Shown here: positions 1 to 5,106 of the stretch, in pieces
Numbering within the stretch: the stretch's first letter is position 1
Layout: the number at the start of each line of letters is the position of its first letter
Assembly: GCA_019749855.1 (NCBI GenBank)
Contig: JAIEPI010000044.1
Coordinates: forward strand, 1-5,106
Source of the DNA: Rickettsiales bacterium
Lineage (GTDB): Bacteria; Pseudomonadota; Alphaproteobacteria; Rickettsiales; UBA998
DNA: 5,106 nt
Reading direction: 5' to 3'
Notes under the pieces: model-generated
Seen by the model: the letters and a program-made list of their open reading frames with translations, nothing else
Database searches by the model: none
Told to the model about the DNA's origin: nothing
Made by a program: the position numbers and the translations under genes

Positions 1-801
1 CAAAGCAAAACTGGCGGTGAGTTTTTGGCTTTTTGTCCCCTCCAGAGTCACGTCATGAGCGCTCACGTGCCAACGCAGCCGGTTCATGACCACACGTGTG
101 GACTCTGTGGCGATGTCTGTCAGGATCACGCCCAGCGCGTCATCAGCGACGCGCCCCAGCGCATCATCGTTACGCAGATTGTGACGCAAATTATTGGCCA
201 TTTCCCTGAGTGCCAGCAATGCCGTATGTTTGCCGTAGCGTGCCAGTATTGCCTGATAATCATCCAGTCGCACGTAGGCAAAACAAGCGCTAAGACTTTT
301 GGTATCCGCATAATACTGCGCCATCTCGAGGTCTTTTTCTATTGAAGCACGATCTGGCAAACCAGATTCTGCATCGAGAACTTCATGTCCCTTAAAATTT
401 GTACTCAATGCCTGTTTGAAGGCTTCCACTTCGCGCTTTTGCTCGTCTTCCTGTACGATTAGGCGAAACCAGTGATGACGATCACGTGCTTCGATGCGAC
501 AAATTCGAAAATTCGGTGTGGCGACAATATGCCCATTCTTGTGACGAAACTGAACCTCGCGTAGCTTCCGCATGACCTCAAAGAGGTCATTCATGTCATG
601 CTCATACTCAACAAATTCCTGTACCGTTTGCGCAACCTTTGGTGCGAGCAATTCAAGGAGGCTCATGCCCTTGACCTCGTCTTCCACATAGCCCGTCATT
701 TCCTGCAGCAGAGGATTCATACCAAACATTGTCAGCGATGCTGACTCATTGTTCTGGCATACCAGCAGCACTCCTTCGTGGCGTCGAAATGTTAGCTCCA
801 T
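1..801 (-). CDS. PAS domain protein with degenerate GGDEF-like domain (partial, C-terminus beyond left edge)
   Basis: This reading frame stays open on the minus strand from the start codon to the window edge, giving 267 residues with no stop. Residues 5-118 look like a PAS sensory fold: a start resembling HEGVLLVCQNN, the helix stretch PLLQEMTGYVEDEVKGMSLL (residues 30-49), and a later FRHKNGHIV strand typical of PAS. A charged linker (EDEQKREVEAF, 118-128) leads into a GGDEF-like fold, recognised by SGLPDR (146-151), RLDDYQ (178-183) and DDALGR (212-217). The signature loop reads ADDAL (219-223) where active enzymes have GGDEF, and the first metal-binding aspartate is replaced by R178. Cyclic di-GMP synthesis is therefore unlikely, and I infer a sensory or regulatory role. 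A C-terminal EAL or other output domain could lie outside the window. I chose the ATG at 801 because AAGGA lies 7 nt upstream and a TATAAT box lies further upstream. An earlier in-frame ATG at 840 lies upstream of the expected transcript start. The family call is by eye; PAS is surer than the exact role. Confidence 0.75.
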   Translation of the reverse strand, partial: MELTFRRHEGVLLVCQNNESASLTMFGMNPLLQEMTGYVEDEVKGMSLLELLAPKVAQTVQEFVEYEHDMNDLFEVMRKLREVQFRHKNGHIVATPNFRICRIEARDRHHWFRLIVQEDEQKREVEAFKQALSTNFKGHEVLDAESGLPDRASIEKDLEMAQYYADTKSLSACFAYVRLDDYQAILARYGKHTALLALREMANNLRHNLRNDDALGRVADDALGVILTDIATESTRVVMNRLRWHVSAHDVTLEGTKSQKLTASFAL

Positions 802-808
802 CGGCACA

Positions 809-813
809 TCCTT
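809..813 (-). promoter_or_regulatory. Ribosome binding site deciding the start of the PAS/GGDEF-like gene
   Basis: On the minus strand this reads AAGGA, a good Shine-Dalgarno core, 7 nt before the ATG at 801. The alternative ATG at 840 has no comparable motif in front of it, so this site favours the shorter protein. Confidence 0.6.
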
Positions 814-828
814 AATCAAACAATTCTG

Positions 829-858
829 ATTATACGTCATTTTGCAGTTGATATGCAA
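829..858 (-). promoter_or_regulatory. Putative sigma70-type promoter of the PAS/GGDEF-like gene
   Basis: The minus strand carries a perfect TATAAT -10 box (829-834). A weak -35 candidate, TTGCAT (853-858, three of six consensus bases), lies 18 bp upstream. Initiation would be expected near 822, giving a leader of about 20 nt that contains the AAGGA ribosome binding site. The -10 match is strong and well placed. The -35 is weak and lies within one arm of the inverted repeat, as expected if a bound protein modulates this promoter. No transcript data are available. Confidence 0.5.
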
Positions 859-860
859 AA
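840..860. promoter_or_regulatory. Perfect inverted repeat, candidate operator between divergent genes
   Basis: The sequence is TTTTGCA, 7 bp of spacer (GTTGATA), then TGCAAAA. All seven base pairs of the arms match. The arm centres are 14 bp apart, which is plausible for a dimeric DNA-binding protein though longer than a single helical turn. It covers the -35 candidate on the minus strand and the -35 candidate for sdhE on the plus strand, so one bound protein could affect both directions. It is not followed by a T-run and is too short to be a convincing terminator. The regulator is unknown. Confidence 0.4.
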
Positions 861-875
861 GAAACGCCCTATTTT
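848..875 (+). promoter_or_regulatory. Putative sigma70-type promoter of sdhE-mfd
   Basis: TTGATA (848-853, five of six consensus bases) and TATTTT (870-875, four of six) are separated by 16 bp. Transcription would begin near 882, leaving a leader of about 25 nt before the sdhE ATG. The -35 box sits in the spacer and first bases of the inverted repeat, and it overlaps the -35 region of the divergent promoter. The site is predicted by eye; in an AT-rich gap such matches can arise by chance. Confidence 0.35.
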
Positions 876-906
876 CCGAGTATTCACTTATTTTTTGTAA
901 AGCCAT

Positions 907-1179
907 ATGAATGAATTGAATCAGGACACCCGCTTACGTCGGGTGCGCTATCGTAGCTGGCACCGTGGCTGCAAGGAAACAGATGTCATTCTGGGTCGCT
1001 TTGCCGATGAGAGATTAGAGACTCTCAACGGCGAACAGCTCACGATTTATGAAAAGCTGATAGATGAACAGGATGTGGACATCTGGAACTGGCTGGTGGG
1101 CAAAGAACCCGCCACGGATGCCGCCTATCTCCCTCTATTAGACTTGTTGAGAGCGCATTCTGATCGGGCCAATGGCTGA
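907..1179 (+). CDS. sdhE: FAD assembly factor SdhE (succinate dehydrogenase assembly factor 2 / YgfY family)
   Basis: This 90-residue cytoplasmic protein belongs to the SdhE/SDHAF2 (Sdh5, DUF339) family, which promotes covalent attachment of FAD to the SdhA flavoprotein subunit of succinate dehydrogenase. The diagnostic segment is RSWHRGCKETDVILGRFAD (residues 16-34). It contains the conserved RG pair (R20, G21), followed by E24 and D26, in the surface loop known to be important for flavinylation. The later stretch YEKLIDEQDVDIWNWLVGK (about 48-66) matches the family's helical core and its conserved D-x-W pattern. The length is normal (E. coli SdhE is 88 residues). The ATG at 907 is the first start after an in-frame TAA at 898-900. 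No strong Shine-Dalgarno motif precedes it, only a weak AAAG. Its last 8 bases overlap the start of mfd, so the two are almost certainly co-transcribed and translationally coupled. Many alphaproteobacteria also carry sdhE directly before mfd. Confidence 0.93.
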   Translation: MNELNQDTRLRRVRYRSWHRGCKETDVILGRFADERLETLNGEQLTIYEKLIDEQDVDIWNWLVGKEPATDAAYLPLLDLLRAHSDRANG

Positions 1180-4100
1180 GCCACAACAACAAACCTCCAT
1201 TCAGCTTCTGTCCGTCACCGGTGTCACCGAGGGCGCGCAGTTGCTTGCCATTCGTCACATTGCGCAAACCAGTGGCCATCCGGTCATCTATGTCACGCAT
1301 AGCGATCGTGAATTGCGGCGCACTGTCGAGGCAGCGGCGTTGTTTTTGCCCGAGTTTCACGTGCTCGCTTTTCCAGCATGGGACTGCCTGCCTTACGATC
1401 GCGCGGCACCACACCCCAGCATCATGGCGGAGCGTGTTGCCACCTTAACCACTCTGGCCAATAGCCAACCCAAAGGCCGCACCCTCATCGTCACCACCGC
1501 CAGCGCGTTTTTGCAACGACTGCCGCCAGTCTCCTCATTTGCTAATGCCCGAATCACCCTGACGAAGGGGACGACATTACCCATCGAGAAACTGAGTTTC
1601 TTGTTGCAGGATTTTGGCTATCGGCGCGCAGGGAAAGTCATGGAGCCAGGCGAATTTGCGGTGCGCGGCAGTATTCTCGATGTATTTGCCAGCGCGACGG
1701 GTGATCGTGCGCTTCGTGTCGATTTTTTTGGCGAAGAGATCGAATCAATCCGTTGGTTTGATCCGCTCACCCAGCGCTCAACGGATGATGTCTCCGAGTA
1801 CACGCTGGCGCCAGTGAGCGAAGTGCGCCTGACTGAAAATGCTATTGCGACGTTTCGTGAGCGTTACCTGAAGAATTTTGGCGTCGCCAGCAAGGACGAC
1901 ACGCTCTATGCCAGCATCTCAAATCATCAGTACATGCCCGGCATGGAGCACTGGATGCCGCTGTTTTTTGAGCGCTGTGACAGCTTGCTCGATTATGCAC
2001 CGCAGGCGGTTATCGCGCTGGCGCATAATGCGTGGCATACGCTGGAAGAACGGCAGGAACTGATTCACGAGTATTATCAGGCGCGTAAGGATTCCGCCGC
2101 CTTAAAGCAGAAACAAGCGGTGTATCATCCGGTTGCACCGGACGAGATGTTTCTCATGGGTGTCACGCTGGAAGTGAAACTGGAGCGTAAATCGCTCTAT
2201 CACCTCACCCCCTTTTCGAGCCAGAACCATGCGCTTGAATTACACACGCAGCCCGTTCGCATGCTGCACAGTCTCGCCAAGCAACAGCAGCTCTCACCCT
2301 TTGCGTTACTGGCTGTGGAAGCCTATGAGCAGAAAAAACTGGGCCGCTCACTGGTGATATGTGCCGCCACGGAGGGAAGCCTCGCGCGTCTGGCGCAATT
2401 ACTGGAGGAACACGGCGCCAACGCGCAGCCTATCACTGCGTGGGCGCAAGCAGAGCAAACGGCGGGGCTTTATCTCGCCATCTCACCACTGGAAAATGGC
2501 TTCACCACGCCGAAAGTCACCTGTTATACGGAACAGGATATTCTGGGCCATCGCGTGATCCAGACCAAAAAACGCAAGCGTAATGCTGATGCATTCCTGC
2601 AAGAAGCAGCAAGCTTTGAGCCAGGCGAACTGCTGGTGCACAAGGATCATGGCATTGGCCGCTTTGATGGGCTGGTGACCATGGAAGCGGGCGGCAAACG
2701 GCATGACTGCCTGAAATTATTGTACCGCGATGATGATAAGCTGTTTCTTCCGGTTGAGAATATGGACCTCATTGCGCGCTATGGTGAGGATAGCGCTGGC
2801 ACGGAGCTGGATAAGCTAGGCGCGTCCAACTGGCAGCAGCGCAAAGCGAAAATGAAAGAACGCATACGCATGGCCGCGGATGAATTGATGAAAATCGCCG
2901 CTGAGCGCGCCTTGCGCCCGGGCCATCGCCTCCCCGCTGCACCTGGCAGCTATGAAGAATTCTGCGCCCGCTTCCCCTATGATGAAACCGAGGATCAGCA
3001 GCGCTCCATCGACGAGGTGGAGACGGATCTGGTGAGCGGTAAACCCATGGACAGGCTCATTTGCGGCGATGTGGGCTTTGGCAAAACGGAAGTGGCGATG
3101 CGCGCCGCCTTCATTGCCGCCAGCGCGCCCATCAAACCGGTGCAGGTGGCCATCATCGCCCCCACGACCTTGCTGGCGCGCCAACATTTCCGCAGTTTTC
3201 GTGCACGATTTGACGATACCGGTCTGGAAATTCGCATGCTTTCACGACTAACCACCGCCAAAGACGCCAAAGCCACGCGCGAAGGCCTGAAAAACGGTAG
3301 TGTTGATGTGGTGATCGGCACGCACGCGATCCTCTCCAAGCAGGTCGATTTTGCGCGGCTTGGCCTGATGATTATTGATGAAGAACAACATTTCGGCGTG
3401 AAACAAAAAGAAGCGCTGAAGCAGATGCGCGCCAATATCCACGTGCTCACCTTATCGGCGACGCCGATTCCGCGAACGCTGCAATTGGCGCTAGCCGGAG
3501 TGCGTGAACTCTCGCTGATTACCACACCGCCGGTGGACCGGCTGGCGGTGCGTAGCTTTGTGTTACCCTATGATGCGGTGGTGATTAAGGAGGCGATTCA
3601 ACGAGAAATCCATCGCGGCGGTCAAGTGTTTTACGTCACGCCACGCGTCGCCGATATTGCCGAGCTGAAGTTCAAAATCATGGAGTTGGTGCCACAGGCG
3701 CGATTGGCCATTGCGCATGGGCAACTGCCCGCCAGTGAGCTGGATCGCATCATGAATGATTTTTATGATGGCAAATTCGATGTTTTGCTCTCCACCTCCA
3801 TTGTGGAATCCGGCATTGATGTACCCACCGCGAATACGCTGATTGTTAATCGCGCCGATATGTTTGGCCTCTCACAGCTCTATCAGTTGCGCGGTCGCGT
3901 TGGTCGCAGCAAGGTGCGTGCCTATGCCTACTTCACTATGCAGCACCATAAGCGTCTCAGCGATCAGGCGCAGCGGCGGCTGGAGGTCATGCAAACACTC
4001 GATACGCTGGGCGCGGGCTTCACGCTGGCCAGCCATGACATGGAAATCCGTGGCTTTGGTAATCTGGTGGGCGAAGAACAGTCCGGACACATTAAAGAAG

Positions 4101-4642
4101 TAGGCGTCGAGCTGTACCAGCAGATGCTGAGTGAGGCCGTCGCGGCTGCACGTGCCGCCAGTCTGCCTGATGCCGCGCCCGTCGAATCGGACGATTGGAG
4201 CCCGCAGATTAATTTAGGTGTTTCTATATTAATTCCTGAGGATTACATCTCTGACCTCACCTTACGCCTCAGCCTGTATCGGCGCTTATCATCATTGCAG
4301 ACCGAGGCGGATATTGAAAGTTTTGCCGCAGAAATGGCTGATCGTTTCGGCCCCTTGCCGCATGAAGTTCAGACACTACTTGAAGTGATGCGCATTAAAC
4401 AACATTGTCGCGCCGCACACATCGCACGAATCGACACCGGCCCCAAGGGCGCGGTGCTGTCATTCCACCAAAACACGTTCCCCAAACCAGAGGCATTGAT
4501 TGGCTACATTGCCAAACATTCACACCGCATAAAACTGCGATCAGATCAGAAGCTTGTTTTTACAACTTCATGGAACACTGAAAAAGAAAAACTGCGCGGC
4601 GTGCACGAGCTGTTAAAGCAAATAGGTGCCTTAGCCCTGTAG
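1172..4642 (+). CDS. mfd: Transcription-repair coupling factor Mfd
   Basis: Mfd is a DNA translocase that recognises RNA polymerase stalled at template-strand lesions, pushes it off and recruits UvrA to start nucleotide excision repair. The 1156 residues match the usual full length (E. coli 1148). The N-terminal UvrB-like module (about 1-340) includes PAWDCLPYDR and GEFAVRGSILDVF but lacks a Walker A at its start (GVTEGAQ, 17-23), as expected for its non-ATPase fold. The RNA-polymerase-interacting, CarD-like domain begins at FEPGELLVHKDHGIGRF (482-498) and runs to about 545. The RecG-like motor has Walker A GDVGFGKT (632-639, K638), Walker B DEEQ (736-739), SATPIPRTL (motif III, from 762) and QLRGRVGR (motif VI, 905-912). 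The TRG translocation motif follows, with LGAGFTLASHDMEIRGFGN at 946-964. A C-terminal regulatory domain fills about 1005-1156. All key motor residues are intact, with no frameshift. The start overlaps the sdhE stop by 8 bp without a strong Shine-Dalgarno motif, suggesting coupled translation. Confidence 0.98.
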   Translation: MAEPQQQTSIQLLSVTGVTEGAQLLAIRHIAQTSGHPVIYVTHSDRELRRTVEAAALFLPEFHVLAFPAWDCLPYDRAAPHPSIMAERVATLTTLANSQPKGRTLIVTTASAFLQRLPPVSSFANARITLTKGTTLPIEKLSFLLQDFGYRRAGKVMEPGEFAVRGSILDVFASATGDRALRVDFFGEEIESIRWFDPLTQRSTDDVSEYTLAPVSEVRLTENAIATFRERYLKNFGVASKDDTLYASISNHQYMPGMEHWMPLFFERCDSLLDYAPQAVIALAHNAWHTLEERQELIHEYYQARKDSAALKQKQAVYHPVAPDEMFLMGVTLEVKLERKSLYHLTPFSSQNHALELHTQPVRMLHSLAKQQQLSPFALLAVEAYEQKKLGRSLVICAATEGSLARLAQLLEEHGANAQPITAWAQAEQTAGLYLAISPLENGFTTPKVTCYTEQDILGHRVIQTKKRKRNADAFLQEAASFEPGELLVHKDHGIGRFDGLVTMEAGGKRHDCLKLLYRDDDKLFLPVENMDLIARYGEDSAGTELDKLGASNWQQRKAKMKERIRMAADELMKIAAERALRPGHRLPAAPGSYEEFCARFPYDETEDQQRSIDEVETDLVSGKPMDRLICGDVGFGKTEVAMRAAFIAASAPIKPVQVAIIAPTTLLARQHFRSFRARFDDTGLEIRMLSRLTTAKDAKATREGLKNGSVDVVIGTHAILSKQVDFARLGLMIIDEEQHFGVKQKEALKQMRANIHVLTLSATPIPRTLQLALAGVRELSLITTPPVDRLAVRSFVLPYDAVVIKEAIQREIHRGGQVFYVTPRVADIAELKFKIMELVPQARLAIAHGQLPASELDRIMNDFYDGKFDVLLSTSIVESGIDVPTANTLIVNRADMFGLSQLYQLRGRVGRSKVRAYAYFTMQHHKRLSDQAQRRLEVMQTLDTLGAGFTLASHDMEIRGFGNLVGEEQSGHIKEVGVELYQQMLSEAVAAARAASLPDAAPVESDDWSPQINLGVSILIPEDYISDLTLRLSLYRRLSSLQTEADIESFAAEMADRFGPLPHEVQTLLEVMRIKQHCRAAHIARIDTGPKGAVLSFHQNTFPKPEALIGYIAKHSHRIKLRSDQKLVFTTSWNTEKEKLRGVHELLKQIGALAL

Positions 4643-5106
4643 TGTTTTCATGGCACCAAGTGATGGCATTGCCCGTTGCTGATAATTCACGGTGGGCGAT
4701 TGCACTCGTGTCATTGGATTGGGCATCATTGGATTGGCATGAGCATGCGCTGAATGCTGTGCGCTACTGGAAATCGCCGCCCCTCCGATACTGGCTGCCA
4801 CACCGCAGCTGAGCGCATGCGTCACCAGTAGCGACGACGCTGACAATGCACCACCAATCGAGCCACTAGCCCCCGCCTGAAGTGTGGCGGCCCCAGCCGC
4901 CCCTTGCTCACCGAGCTTACCCAGCGTGCTGAACAGGGTTTCTTTAACACCGGAAAACTGATTGATATTTCCATCATAGAGTTGCGTGCCAGCAACCAGA
5001 GAGAGGTAATGCAAACCCATCGACAGAGCGGAGAGTATCGCCGGCGCGGCAATCAGCGCGGTGGTTGCCATGGTCGCGGCACGCACAATCTGCGCCACGT
5101 GATAAT
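4631..5106 (-). CDS. Ala/Gly/Ser-rich protein with hydrophobic segment, unidentified (C-terminal part; probably continues past right edge)
   Basis: I do not recognise this protein. The minus-strand frame is open from the window edge to a TAA at 4631-4633, giving 157 visible residues. Possible starts are a GTG at 5098 and an ATG at 5071. Neither has a Shine-Dalgarno motif, so I infer that the true start lies beyond the window. Counting from the edge, residues 13-39 are hydrophobic (ATTALIAAPAILSALSMG and on to LVAG) and could span a membrane. A soluble patch (40-67) follows, then a long Ala/Gly/Ser-rich stretch with a second mildly hydrophobic part (68-115). The tail (116-157) is polar, rich in His, Pro, Met and Gln, and probably disordered. 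Similar composition occurs in C-termini of some conjugation or type IV secretion membrane proteins, but I see no family motif and do not assign one. The gene converges on mfd and overlaps its end by 12 bp. The biased composition leaves some chance that it is not translated. Confidence 0.6.
   Translation of the reverse strand, partial: YHVAQIVRAATMATTALIAAPAILSALSMGLHYLSLVAGTQLYDGNINQFSGVKETLFSTLGKLGEQGAAGAATLQAGASGSIGGALSASSLLVTHALSCGVAASIGGAAISSSAQHSAHAHANPMMPNPMTRVQSPTVNYQQRAMPSLGAMKTLQG
4711..4740. repeat. Two-copy 15-bp tandem repeat inside the right-edge gene
   Basis: TCATTGGATTGG occurs at 4711-4722 and again at 4726-4737, a period of exactly 15 bp. On the minus strand this is five codons and yields the repeated residues NPM in the stretch ANPMMPNPM (123-131 from the edge). 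The period keeps the reading frame, consistent with a small slippage duplication in a tolerant, disordered tail. Confidence 0.7.

Noticed and set aside
25..345. Plus-strand open frame of 106 codons, and a second 61-codon minus-strand frame at 126-311
   Set aside because: Both lie over the PAS/GGDEF-like gene, which continues in one uninterrupted minus-strand frame with recognisable domains. The plus-strand peptide is Cys/His/Gln-rich with no family resemblance, as expected of antisense to a real gene.
838..840. Upstream in-frame ATG as the start of the PAS/GGDEF-like gene, adding 13 residues
   Set aside because: It lies upstream of the TATAAT box at 829-834 and lacks a Shine-Dalgarno motif, while the ATG at 801 has AAGGA at a 7-nt spacing.
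840..860. Inverted repeat as an intrinsic terminator
   Set aside because: The stem is only 7 bp and mostly A/T, there is no following T-run, and both flanking genes read away from it, so a terminator would make no sense here.
1040..1414. Minus-strand open frame of 124 codons spanning the sdhE-mfd junction
   Set aside because: It is antisense to two confidently identified genes, with no ribosome binding site or family resemblance.
2995..3525. Minus-strand open frame of 176 codons inside mfd
   Set aside because: It sits opposite the best-conserved motor domain of Mfd (Walker A and B). Its translation has no domain signature and is rich in Ser and Arg, a typical shadow of a coding strand.
4822..5052. 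Second minus-strand frame (76 codons) within the right-edge gene
   Set aside because: It is Arg/Ser/Trp-rich and lies in an alternative frame of the longer minus-strand gene, whose hydrophobic segment looks more protein-like.

Overview
The window most likely comes from an alphaproteobacterial chromosome of moderate GC content, judged by eye at a little over 50%. The main evidence is a tightly overlapping sdhE-mfd pair, an arrangement typical of Alphaproteobacteria. The SdhE sequence also looks alphaproteobacterial. No genus can be named from this sequence.

Layout from left to right: (1) Positions 1-801, minus strand, hold the N-terminal 267 residues of a PAS protein followed by a degenerate GGDEF-like domain, which runs off the left edge. 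(2) Positions 802-906 form a compact divergent intergenic region. It has one plausible sigma70-type promoter in each direction and a perfect 7-bp inverted repeat, TTTTGCA-N7-TGCAAAA, lying over both -35 regions. (3) Positions 907-1179, plus strand, hold sdhE, a small FAD assembly factor for succinate dehydrogenase. (4) Positions 1172-4642, plus strand, hold mfd, the complete transcription-repair coupling factor, which overlaps the end of sdhE by 8 bp. (5) Positions 4631-5106, minus strand, hold the C-terminal part of an unidentified Ala/Gly/Ser-rich protein with a hydrophobic segment. It converges on mfd with a 12-bp tail overlap and probably continues past the right edge.

sdhE and mfd form a translationally coupled two-gene operon joining a housekeeping respiratory-assembly function to DNA repair. 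The functional link is probably positional only. The PAS/GGDEF-like gene is divergently transcribed and may share control with sdhE-mfd through the palindrome between them. I see no mobile element, RNA gene, CRISPR array or clear intrinsic terminator. Nothing here amounts to a clearly new system. The most interesting points are the shared divergent control region, the apparently inactive GGDEF-like domain, and the unidentified protein at the right edge.
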